DNA of 9,421 nt from JAUPVO01 sp964420875 (GTDB lineage: Bacteria; Patescibacteriota; Minisyncoccia; Phycocordibacterales; UBA5272). Where the stretch lies: positions 1 through 9,421 of the forward strand of contig CAYQUK010000016.1 of NCBI GenBank assembly GCA_964420875.1, read 5' to 3'. Shown one piece after another: positions 1 to 5,844 of the stretch. The notes below the pieces were generated by a model. That model did no database searches. It had not been told where the DNA came from and was given only the letters and a program-made list of their open reading frames with translations. The translations under genes and the position numbers were made by a program. Every line of letters begins with the position of its first letter. The stretch's first letter is position 1.

Positions 1-401
1 TGTTGCACCTCTTTTATAAAGTGAGATGGTGTTGATTTCATGTCCACGATATCTTTCATTCTCACATCTTCAACCGGTACAGCTATTATTTTTGCATCAC
101 TTTCACCTCCGTCTATCATGTCCATGACGGCCACAGCGCGAGCCTCTACCAGCACTCCTGGCATCAATGGATATGTTGTCATGAGTACAACATCTAACGG
201 ATCACCATCATGCCACAGAGTGTTTGGTACAAAGCCATAGTCAAACGGATAGTCTTGGCCTGTATACATAACACGGTCTAGCTTGATGAGGCCAGTCTCT
301 TTGTCTAGTTCGTATTTATTTTTACTTCCTTTTTGTATCTCGATAATTACATTTAGATTACCTTTTTTATCTAATGCTGGAATAGAGTGTAATATATTCA
401 T
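1..401 (-). CDS. ppa: Inorganic pyrophosphatase, class I (3' end cut by window)
   Basis: Soluble cytoplasmic enzyme that hydrolyses pyrophosphate to phosphate and so pulls nucleic-acid and tRNA-charging reactions forward. I translated the minus strand from the ATG at 401; 133 residues lie in the window and the C-terminal part is off the left edge. The family signature DGDPLDV is at residues 65-71. Aligned to the known E. coli active site, the metal and phosphate ligands are all present: E21, K29, E31, R43, Y51, Y55, D65, D67, D70, D97, D102 and K104. It starts 28 bases after the nusA stop on the same strand, so it may be cotranscribed. There is no Shine-Dalgarno. A weak -10-like TAAACT sits six bases before the ATG, matching the style of other genes here. 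The family identification is very secure. Confidence 0.96.
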   Translation of the reverse strand, partial: MNILHSIPALDKKGNLNVIIEIQKGSKNKYELDKETGLIKLDRVMYTGQDYPFDYGFVPNTLWHDGDPLDVVLMTTYPLMPGVLVEARAVAVMDMIDGGESDAKIIAVPVEDVRMKDIVDMKSTPSHFIKEVQ

Positions 402-429
402 AGTTTTAGTTTAAAATATTTTCTAATAA

Positions 430-1593
430 TTAAGAGTTATTTTGATCAGGATTTTCACCCTCATACTCATCGCTAGATGTCTCGTCCTCGTCACCACCTT
501 CGATATCAATCTTGTAACCAGTAAGCTTTGCAGCGAGGCGTACATTTTGTCCACCCTTACCAATTGCTAGTGATTGCTCTTCGCGTAGTACTGTTACTTT
601 GGCTTGATTCGTCTCCTCGTTTATCTCTATCGCTGTTGGTTTTGCAGGGGACAGAGCTTTTTTGATGTATTCTTTTGGATCTGTGCTGTATTCGATAATG
701 TCTATTTTCTCACCGTGTAGTTCAGCGGTTATAGCGTTAACACGTACTCCACGTTGTCCGACACATGCTCCTATCGGGTCAACTTTCTCGTCATTAGTCT
801 TTACTGCTATTTTTGATCTTGATCCTGGCTCACGAGCCACAGAGACTATCTCAACAACACCATCAGCTATCTCACTAGATTCTGATTTGAATAGTTCAAC
901 TAGGAACTTTGGATGTGAGCGAGATATACGGATAGATAGTCCACGAGGAGTATCCTCGATACTGTATAGATATGCCTTGATGCGTGATCCAGGGATCAGT
1001 CTCTCATTTTGTAGCTGCTCCTCTATTGGCATGATGGCAGTAGCCTTGCCAAGGTCTACAAATGTTAGACCTCTGTCGATACGCTCTACAACACCAGACA
1101 CTATAGTACCTTCTTTAGCTCCAAACTCCTCTGCTGTTTGCTCACGCTCAGCCTCACGCAACGACTGCATGATGACTTGCTTTGCAGTCTGAGCAGCTAT
1201 ACGTCCAAAGTCATCTTTCATCTCAAGTGGGAACACAAGCTCCTCACCAACCTCAACGTTTTTCTTTAATAGGCGGGCCTCGTCTATCATTATATGTCTC
1301 TCCTCGTTGTATCTAGGGAGTAGTGAGCGTGGGTCGTCCTCAGCGAGCGGCTCCGCGCCTTCTTCCTCAAAGCGTACTGAGTCTTTGTCTATAACTATTT
1401 TGATCTGCTCAAACATCATTACATTCGCGTCAAAATCAATATGGCAGCGTATCAGTTGCCCTTTTTCTCCGTATTCTTTTTGATAAGCGGCTGCGAGTGA
1501 CTTTTCAACAGCGTCTTTTACTTTTTCAATTGGTAACTTTTTCTCACCAGTTAACTCTCCGAGACCCTGTTTTAACATTTTTAAATCTATCAT
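430..1593 (-). CDS. nusA: Transcription termination/antitermination factor NusA
   Basis: RNA-polymerase-binding factor that modulates pausing, termination and antitermination. The 387 residues divide into an N-terminal polymerase-binding domain (about 1-150), an S1 domain (about 160-226), a first KH domain carrying GACVGQRG at 276-282 and a second KH domain carrying IGKGGQN at 344-350. The linker SRSHPKFLVELF (225-236) and AREPGSRSKIAV (253-264) are typical NusA sequence. It ends in a short acidic tail (367-383) and lacks the acidic-repeat domain that lengthens E. coli NusA to about 495 residues. The N-terminal domain contains a charged stretch around 70-100 that I read as a lineage insertion. 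The usual neighbours rimP and infB are not adjacent: ppa follows downstream and a divergent accessory gene lies upstream. No Shine-Dalgarno precedes the ATG; a TAAAAT box ends six bases before it. Confidence 0.97.
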   Translation of the reverse strand: MIDLKMLKQGLGELTGEKKLPIEKVKDAVEKSLAAAYQKEYGEKGQLIRCHIDFDANVMMFEQIKIVIDKDSVRFEEEGAEPLAEDDPRSLLPRYNEERHIMIDEARLLKKNVEVGEELVFPLEMKDDFGRIAAQTAKQVIMQSLREAEREQTAEEFGAKEGTIVSGVVERIDRGLTFVDLGKATAIMPIEEQLQNERLIPGSRIKAYLYSIEDTPRGLSIRISRSHPKFLVELFKSESSEIADGVVEIVSVAREPGSRSKIAVKTNDEKVDPIGACVGQRGVRVNAITAELHGEKIDIIEYSTDPKEYIKKALSPAKPTAIEINEETNQAKVTVLREEQSLAIGKGGQNVRLAAKLTGYKIDIEGGDEDETSSDEYEGENPDQNNS

Positions 1594-1599
1594 GTATAT

Positions 1600-1605
1600 A
1601 TTTTA
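1600..1605 (-). promoter_or_regulatory. Candidate -10 box for nusA, leaderless spacing
   Basis: On the minus strand TAAAAT (five of six matches to TATAAT) is followed by exactly six bases and then the nusA ATG at 1593. Transcription starting about seven bases after the box would begin at the start codon. No convincing -35 is visible 16-18 bases upstream. The spacing repeats that of other transcription units in the window, which is the main support. Confidence 0.45.
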
Positions 1606-1617
1606 ACTAAATTTTTG

Positions 1618-1645
1618 AATAAAAATTGCCGACCTGTGGGTCAGC
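1618..1645 (-). terminator. Hairpin with U-tract upstream of nusA (minus strand)
   Basis: On the minus strand GACC/GGTC arms (1639-1642 with 1631-1634) enclose a CACA loop and are extended by an outer GC pair on each side across one mismatch (1644-1645 with 1628-1629). The hairpin is followed by AATTTTTATT. It looks like a weak intrinsic terminator lying 25 bases before nusA. If nusA starts leaderless from the 1600-1605 box, the hairpin is upstream of the transcript and would shield nusA from read-through; otherwise it could act as an attenuator. The stem is short, so confidence is low. Confidence 0.3.
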
Positions 1646-1703
1646 TGAACTACTTAACGGGTTAATAATACCAACAAATCTGGTTTTGAGCAAGTGTCGA
1701 AAT

Positions 1704-1732
1704 TTGCTTTTAATCTCAACAGGGTCTAGTAT
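1704..1732 (+). promoter_or_regulatory. Possible promoter of the solitary gene at 1769
   Basis: TTGCTT (1704-1709) and TAGTAT (1727-1732) are separated by 17 bases. The -10 keeps the important first, second and last positions of TATAAT; the -35 keeps only TTG. It would give a leader of about 30 bases that includes the strong ribosome-binding site at 1757. Found by eye only. Confidence 0.3.
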
Positions 1733-1756
1733 TGTATTTGTTAATCTAGCTCTTTT

Positions 1757-1763
1757 AGGGGAG
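1757..1763 (+). promoter_or_regulatory. Strong ribosome-binding site that fixes the start at 1769
   Basis: AGGGGAG followed by five bases and then ATG at 1769. This is a near-consensus Shine-Dalgarno and makes the ATG preferable to the in-frame GTG at 1763, which overlaps the site itself. It stands out because almost no other gene in the window has such a site. Confidence 0.75.
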
Positions 1764-1768
1764 TGCAA

Positions 1769-2260
1769 ATGAATTCTGCAGTTGTTGTAGTAAAGTTCCA
1801 TCCGACTGGACGCGTTGATGAAGGCGTAATTAGGGAGCTCTGTCGTCCGAACAGGCAGTTTGATAACTTCAAAGCTGTAAATGACGACGACAGAAGGGTG
1901 TCCTTTTCAGAACAGCAAGCAAGGATGTTTTTGGGTGGGTCTGGCGCGTGCCATACGAAGGCTTTATCTATCGCTCAGCTGGTCGAAAGTTGTCGTCGGG
2001 ATGACTTGAGTAAAGAGCGGAACAATGTCTGTTTTGTTGTTCATGAGGGCGAGGTCACTTTCTTGCAACTAATCTTCGTCAGTCACAGCGTGGAGGGGCA
2101 TGTTTGGTTGGTTGGAGACCAAAGGGCAATAGGTGACAGCTGGTTTCCTTTTAACAGCCGCCTTGTTTACAAGGCTCCAAAGATCCTGACCAGAACAACT
2201 CAGCAACAGGATTGGGATACAGCAGTTTCTGTTCCCAAGCCAGCCCGTCGCAAAAAGTGA
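1769..2260 (+). CDS. Unrecognised 163-residue soluble protein, solitary gene
   Basis: I do not recognise the family. The protein is soluble, with no signal peptide or membrane helix, and appears to be a single mixed alpha/beta domain. A strand-like start (AVVVVKFHP, 4-12) is followed by a polar helical middle. Then comes a hydrophobic core (NNVCFVVHEG, EVTFLQLIFVSHS, HVWLVGDQRAIGDSW), and a basic proline-rich tail ending ARRKK. C60, C76 and C87 and several histidines are present but form no motif I can name. The gene is real: strong ribosome-binding site, ATG start, and a textbook terminator six bases after its TGA stop. By eye it is richer in GC than its neighbours and uses little ATA for isoleucine. 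It sits alone between divergent nusA and an ABC exporter, which suggests an acquired accessory gene. Confidence 0.75.
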   Translation: MNSAVVVVKFHPTGRVDEGVIRELCRPNRQFDNFKAVNDDDRRVSFSEQQARMFLGGSGACHTKALSIAQLVESCRRDDLSKERNNVCFVVHEGEVTFLQLIFVSHSVEGHVWLVGDQRAIGDSWFPFNSRLVYKAPKILTRTTQQQDWDTAVSVPKPARRKK

Positions 2261-2265
2261 CCAAA

Positions 2266-2297
2266 GCCCGCCGGCATGTTCGGCGGGCGTTTTTGTT
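2266..2297 (+). terminator. Intrinsic terminator of the solitary gene
   Basis: Perfect 8-bp GC-rich stem GCCCGCCG (2266-2273) with CGGCGGGC (2281-2288), seven-base loop, then GTTTTTGTT. It lies immediately after the stop at 2260 and ends directly in front of the -10 box of the next unit. Confidence 0.92.
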
Positions 2298-2298
2298 G

Positions 2299-2304
2299 TA
2301 TAAT
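2299..2304 (+). promoter_or_regulatory. -10 box of the ABC exporter operon
   Basis: Perfect TATAAT nine bases before the ATG at 2314, directly after the upstream terminator. The predicted start site (about 2310-2312) leaves a leader of only two to four bases, too short for a Shine-Dalgarno. No -35 is recognisable; that position would fall in the terminator hairpin. Confidence 0.6.
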
Positions 2305-2313
2305 AGGCAGAAC

Positions 2314-3564
2314 ATGAATTCACTACGCCTCGGAATATTCCTCGCAATAAAAACAGTTAGACACGCAAGTCTCTGGACCACATCACTCATTATTTTTGTG
2401 ATGCTCATCACATTTCTTAATCTAGTTGTCGTTTCTGGTGTTTTGGTTGGTCTGATACAGGGGTCAGAGGTGGCGTTTAGAGAGAAATACTTGGGGGATG
2501 TCACGGCTTCACCTCTTGAAAAGAAAACATATGTACAAAAACCAAGTGAAATACAAAATATTTTAAATGGTATGCCTGACGTTCTCGGTTATACATCGAG
2601 ATATATATCAGGGGGTAGTGTTGAGGCGAATTATAAGACTAGAAAGAGTGACGACATAGCAAACAAAAAGAGTGTTGTTATCAGAGGTATAGACCCAGAG
2701 TCTGAGGATGTGGTTACCAGCTTGTCTGACAATATATTGGAGGGAGAGTATTTGAAAAAAGAGGACGCTAGTAAATATATACTAGTAGGTAAAGACGTGC
2801 TAGCAAAATACAGTATAGTCTCTGATGTTGATCCATCAGCGCTGCGCGATGTAGAGCCAGGGACAAAAGTTAGAATACAAATTAGTGGTAAGGACGAGAC
2901 GTATGAATATATAGTAAAAGGAATACTTAAAATAAAAGCAGCCGACCTCTCTAGCGGTGTATTCATGGTGGATAGCGAGCTACGCAATATATCTGGTAAA
3001 AATGCTGACGATATATCAGAGATAGCCATCAAAAAGACTGACTCGGGTAACTCGGTAAAGATACGCGACACATTGCTACAGAATGGTCTAGGCGAATATG
3101 CGAAGATACAAACATTTGAAGAGGGGACACCAGCATTTGTAATACAGATGAAGCAATTGTTCGGACTACTCGGTACAGTGTTCGGCAGTATCGGTATAGT
3201 AGTGGCCGCGATAACACTTTTCATTGTTATATTCATCAACGCCTTAACAAAGAGGAAACAAATTGGAATATTGAAAGGTATTGGTATATCAAGCGGTACC
3301 ATATTATGGAGCTATGTATTCCAATCAGTTTTCTATGCACTTTGTGGATCAGTGTTAGGTCTCGCGGCTACATTTGGTTGGCTAAAGCCTTTGTTTGAAA
3401 AGTATCCGATAGACTTCCCATTTTCAGATGGTATATTGGTAGCCGAGGTGTCTACAACATTAATACGTGTGGGTATTCTCGTGTTCGTGGCATTACTCGC
3501 TGGATTCATACCTGCTTGGATGGTGGTACGTCGCAATACATTAGACGCGATACTAGGGAGATAA
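2314..3564 (+). CDS. ABC transporter permease, MacB/LolC (FtsX-like) family
   Basis: Membrane subunit of a type VII (MacB-like) ABC system, which works by mechanotransmission and does not carry substrate through a pore. The 416 residues show the family order. There is a first membrane helix (about 21-49) and a large extracytoplasmic domain (about 50-280). The FtsX-like core follows with three further helices: about 282-310, 329-357 and 380-404. The conserved cytoplasmic turn TKRKQIGILKGIGIS (312-326) precedes the third helix, and the protein ends VVRRNTLDAILGR, as this family does. I chose the ATG at 2314 because the in-frame extension to 2212 runs back through the upstream terminator and gene. 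The ATPase follows after four bases. Substrate cannot be read from sequence; in single-membrane relatives these exporters handle peptides, lipoproteins or envelope-stress functions. Confidence 0.92.
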   Translation: MNSLRLGIFLAIKTVRHASLWTTSLIIFVMLITFLNLVVVSGVLVGLIQGSEVAFREKYLGDVTASPLEKKTYVQKPSEIQNILNGMPDVLGYTSRYISGGSVEANYKTRKSDDIANKKSVVIRGIDPESEDVVTSLSDNILEGEYLKKEDASKYILVGKDVLAKYSIVSDVDPSALRDVEPGTKVRIQISGKDETYEYIVKGILKIKAADLSSGVFMVDSELRNISGKNADDISEIAIKKTDSGNSVKIRDTLLQNGLGEYAKIQTFEEGTPAFVIQMKQLFGLLGTVFGSIGIVVAAITLFIVIFINALTKRKQIGILKGIGISSGTILWSYVFQSVFYALCGSVLGLAATFGWLKPLFEKYPIDFPFSDGILVAEVSTTLIRVGILVFVALLAGFIPAWMVVRRNTLDAILGR

Positions 3565-3568
3565 ATAT

Positions 3569-4240
3569 ATGTCAAAAATAATATCAGTTAAAAATTTAGA
3601 AAAGTCATTCGTAGATGGTAAAGATGTTACCAAGGTTTTGAAGGGTGTGAATATGGAAATAGAGGAGGGAGAGTTTGTGGCTATTATGGGTCGCTCGGGA
3701 GCTGGAAAGAGTACATGTATGTATCAGCTGTCACTACTCGACCACCCAACAGGAGGGCAAATAATAATAGATGGGCACAATACAGAAAAGATGGACAGTG
3801 AGGCGAGAACTGATTTTAGACTGTACAAGTTGGGGTATGTTTTCCAGGACTATTCATTGATACCCGAGTTATCTGCTGTTGAAAATGTAATGTTGCCACT
3901 CATGATGCAGGGGGTAAGTAAAAAAGAGGCAACACAAAGAGCGAGTGAGGCATTGCAAAGTGTAGACCTCGGACACAGACTAGGTAATTTGCCTAGCGAG
4001 ATGTCAGGAGGTGAGCAACAACGTACAGCAGTAGCGAGAGCGATATGTCACAGACCGAGAATATTGTTCGCTGACGAGCCGACTGCAAACCTTGACCTGG
4101 GCTCTAGTGAGCGTGTCATGCAAATATTTAGAAAACTAAACCAGGAGGGACTGACCATTGTGATGGTTACTCATGAGGAGGAGTACGGCAAGCTTTGTGA
4201 TCGTGTTATCCGCCTGTCTGACGGAGTAGTTGTGGACTAG
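3569..4240 (+). CDS. ABC transporter ATP-binding protein, MacB/LolD type
   Basis: Nucleotide-binding subunit that powers the permease encoded just upstream. All motifs are intact in 223 residues: Walker A GRSGAGKST (41-49), Q-loop glutamine Q93 in YVFQDYSLIP, signature SGGEQQR (146-152), Walker B ILFADEP with catalytic E170, D-loop ANLDLGSS (173-180) and switch histidine H202. The A-loop position is in the N-terminal region (YSF-like EKSF, 11-14). Length and motif wording match the LolD/MacB subgroup. The start lies four bases after the permease stop; GGGAG within the permease's last codons could serve as a ribosome-binding site. Its TAG stop overlaps the stop of the convergent gene. Confidence 0.96.
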   Translation: MSKIISVKNLEKSFVDGKDVTKVLKGVNMEIEEGEFVAIMGRSGAGKSTCMYQLSLLDHPTGGQIIIDGHNTEKMDSEARTDFRLYKLGYVFQDYSLIPELSAVENVMLPLMMQGVSKKEATQRASEALQSVDLGHRLGNLPSEMSGGEQQRTAVARAICHRPRILFADEPTANLDLGSSERVMQIFRKLNQEGLTIVMVTHEEEYGKLCDRVIRLSDGVVVD

Positions 4241-4896
4241 ATTTTTAAGCTTTGTGTGTCCACTTGGCTGTCGTTGAATGCAAGTATCTCCCACGGGTTG
4301 TCGAAAAATTCTAAAGGTTTGTATTTGACCAGTGTTATGCCACCATTGTCTACCGGATTAAATACTGACAACTTTATGTACTGCTCTACAGTTAACTCTT
4401 TATCGTATATTAGGACACAGAGTAGCATTTTTAAAAATATACCATGTGTCACACATAATGTATTACTACTAGCGTTTTTCTGTAGGAACACTTTTGCTTT
4501 TAGTGCACGAGCTTTTAGGTCTTCAAAGTTCTCCTCATCCTCATATCTATAATCAGGGAGGTGAAAACTTTTATCTATAGCATTGATAGCGTTTATAACT
4601 TCCAAGTCATCGTATTTTTTGCCTACTATACTTGTCGGGTTACGCCTTTCACCAATTAGGGGGACGTATTCGACGGGGGCATTTATTTGTTTTGATATTA
4701 TTTCCGTAGTCTCAGCAGCTCTTTGAAATGGACTTGAAAATATTTTACTTATATTAAAATTCTTTAGCCTGTCGGTTAGCGAGCTTATCTGAGTTTTGCC
4801 GTTTTCTGAAAGACCTCCATCCTCTCCCTGTCTTATATGCGCCGCGTTCTGTACTGTCTCACCATGTCTGACAAAGTATATGTTCTTTTCGAGCAT
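4237..4896 (-). CDS. Histidine phosphatase family (phosphoglycerate-mutase-like) protein
   Basis: A 219-residue enzyme of the branch-1 histidine phosphatase fold. The phosphohistidine motif RHGET is at 10-14 (H11). The second arginine is in SSPFQRAAET (54-63, R59), the proton-donor region is LIGERRNP with E83, and the second histidine is H151 in CVTHG. Family members range from cofactor-dependent phosphoglycerate mutase to phosphatases acting on sugar phosphates or nucleotides. The RRNP wording and length suggest a phosphatase rather than a glycolytic mutase, but substrate cannot be assigned. The ATG lies three bases after the stop of a small membrane-peptide gene, so the two are probably cotranscribed and translationally coupled. 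Its TAG stop shares CTAG with the stop of the convergent ABC ATPase gene. Confidence 0.9.
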   Translation of the reverse strand: MLEKNIYFVRHGETVQNAAHIRQGEDGGLSENGKTQISSLTDRLKNFNISKIFSSPFQRAAETTEIISKQINAPVEYVPLIGERRNPTSIVGKKYDDLEVINAINAIDKSFHLPDYRYEDEENFEDLKARALKAKVFLQKNASSNTLCVTHGIFLKMLLCVLIYDKELTVEQYIKLSVFNPVDNGGITLVKYKPLEFFDNPWEILAFNDSQVDTQSLKI

Positions 4897-4899
4897 GGA

Positions 4900-5016
4900 T
4901 TATATTTTCTGGTATACGTTTTTACCGTGTATATAAAATAAAAAGATAACTATAACAACGAGCAGCACTCCTGCGACTATGAGTAGATTCTTCCAAGACA
5001 GATCTGTATTTTGCAT
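4900..5016 (-). CDS. Small single-helix membrane protein (38 residues)
   Basis: Short gene in front of the histidine-phosphatase gene. The peptide starts MQNTDLSWKNL, has one strongly hydrophobic helix of about 20 residues (12-29, rich in V, I, L) and ends with a basic tail (HGKNVYQKI). It is predicted to sit in the cytoplasmic membrane. I chose the ATG at 5016 and not the longer in-frame start at 5115. A TATACT box ends six bases before this ATG, and the longer form would overlap the divergent gene's promoter and coding start. Only three bases separate its stop from the next ATG, so it probably couples translation of the phosphatase. Function is unknown; a membrane anchor or partner for the phosphatase is speculation. 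Confidence 0.6.
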   Translation of the reverse strand: MQNTDLSWKNLLIVAGVLLVVIVIFLFYIHGKNVYQKI

Positions 5017-5022
5017 ATTTTC

Positions 5023-5028
5023 AGTATA
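5023..5028 (-). promoter_or_regulatory. -10 box for the small membrane protein/phosphatase pair
   Basis: On the minus strand TATACT is followed by six bases (GAAAAT) and the ATG at 5016, so a transcript would start at or within a base or two of the start codon. No good -35 at 16-18 bases. Confidence 0.5.
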
Positions 5029-5048
5029 TATAAAATTATGTGTATTAT

Positions 5049-5072
5049 CCCCAATCTTTTCCCCAATTTTAG
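5049..5072. repeat. Two adjacent copies of CCCCAATyTTT between divergent promoters
   Basis: CCCCAATCTTTT (5049-5060) is followed directly by CCCCAATTTTAG (5061-5072), a 12-base direct repeat with matches at the first seven positions and most of the rest. It lies between the two outward-facing -10 boxes (5023-5028 minus, 5075-5080 plus) and covers the expected -35 region of the plus-strand promoter. One turn of spacing would suit a regulator bound to one face of the DNA; this is inference. Confidence 0.45.
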
Positions 5073-5074
5073 AG

Positions 5075-5080
5075 TATAAT
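5075..5080 (+). promoter_or_regulatory. -10 box for the fibre-like protein operon
   Basis: Perfect TATAAT, seven bases before the ATG at 5088, predicting a leaderless transcript. The -35 region is occupied by the CCCCAAT direct repeat and does not resemble TTGACA, so an activator or an alternative recognition mode is possible. Confidence 0.6.
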
Positions 5081-5087
5081 TTAAAGC

Positions 5088-5840
5088 ATGTATAAGAAGT
5101 ATCGTATTGTGACATCTCTAGTCCTATTAATGTCTTCTTTTGTTTTCGCTCAGGACGTAACAGACAAGGTTAATTTGCGCCTCAATATGTTGGATAAGGT
5201 TTCATTTAGTGTTTACTGTGGACTGTCTCATATTTTCGAATCAGCAGCCGAGAGGGTAAAGTGTGATGTGGATAATTGGAAAACAGCTAGTAAGCCTGTG
5301 TCCGCGATGCCAGTAGTAACAAAAGTAACACCAGTCGCTACTCCAGTTATAATCACCGAGACCAATCCTGTTTTGGCTGAGATCAGACGTAAACTAGACG
5401 AGAACACAGCAGCAATATCAAAATTAGAAGACAAGACTGAGGAGTTAGAAAAAATGGGAGCAGGGCAGACAATAATAAAATATGTATCTAGTGGATCAGG
5501 AACTCGTGGTCCAAAGGGCGCTGACGGTGTCACTACTGTGGTCTATGCCACACCAACACCGACAATGTTTAACAACCTATCTGGATCAATATTAATAGGT
5601 CAGAACAATTCATCTTTTGCGAACAACAATATATCTATAGGGCGCGACATTGTGAACACAATAGACAACAGTTTGCAGATTGGACCGAGTGACATAGCAA
5701 AGGTCACATTGTTAGCGGGTACATCATCTAACAATATGACAGCACTTGTCCCTGGTAACGTAGTTGCGAACTCACTATGTATCGAGGATGTTTGTATAGA
5801 CAAGACTATTTTGAAAAAGGTTGTAGATTTTTTCAAGTAA
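5088..5840 (+). CDS. Secreted coiled-coil/collagen-like/YadA-head-like surface protein
   Basis: Predicted exported fibrous protein of 250 residues. Reading from the N-terminus: a signal peptide (1-21, hydrophobic core 8-20, cleavage after FVFA) and a small domain with C44 and C59. Next is a Pro/Thr/Val-rich spacer (69-95) and a heptad-like coiled coil (about 96-123). A collagen-like triplet run GPKGADG follows at 141-147. Then come three short repeats ending in IG (ILIG 168-171, ISIG 182-185, LQIG 196-199), spaced exactly 14 residues apart, as in the beta-roll head of trimeric autotransporter adhesins. The end carries LCIEDVCI with C231 and C236, then a short helix. There is no beta-barrel anchor, LPXTG or second membrane helix. 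I infer a trimeric fibre on the cell surface, possibly held by partner proteins; the downstream gene (gap four bases) encodes a membrane protein. Confidence 0.7.
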   Translation: MYKKYRIVTSLVLLMSSFVFAQDVTDKVNLRLNMLDKVSFSVYCGLSHIFESAAERVKCDVDNWKTASKPVSAMPVVTKVTPVATPVIITETNPVLAEIRRKLDENTAAISKLEDKTEELEKMGAGQTIIKYVSSGSGTRGPKGADGVTTVVYATPTPTMFNNLSGSILIGQNNSSFANNNISIGRDIVNTIDNSLQIGPSDIAKVTLLAGTSSNNMTALVPGNVVANSLCIEDVCIDKTILKKVVDFFK

Positions 5841-5844
5841 ACTT

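Noticed and set aside
1686..1719. Imperfect nested inverted repeats (TTGAG/CTCAA, GCAA/TTGC) before the solitary gene
   Set aside because: Arms of four to five bases in AT-rich DNA are expected by chance; not enough for an RNA element or recombination site.
1607..1801. Minus-strand open frame of 64 codons upstream of nusA
   Set aside because: It starts inside the divergent gene, spans that gene's ribosome-binding site and has no signals of its own. It includes the hairpin and T-run, which are not coding-like.
1749..2300. Solitary gene as an integron-type cassette or insertion sequence
   Set aside because: I found no attC-like core sites, no terminal inverted repeats, no target duplication and no recombinase; the unit also has its own promoter-like signals and terminator.
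2212..2313. N-terminal extension of the ABC permease
   Set aside because: The extra 34 codons run through the preceding gene's end and its terminator; the ATG at 2314 follows a TATAAT box and starts a normal family N-terminus.
5017..5115. Longer form (71 residues) of the small minus-strand membrane protein
   Set aside because: It would overlap the divergent gene and both promoters; the added residues are not hydrophobic or conserved-looking, and a -10 box points to the ATG at 5016.
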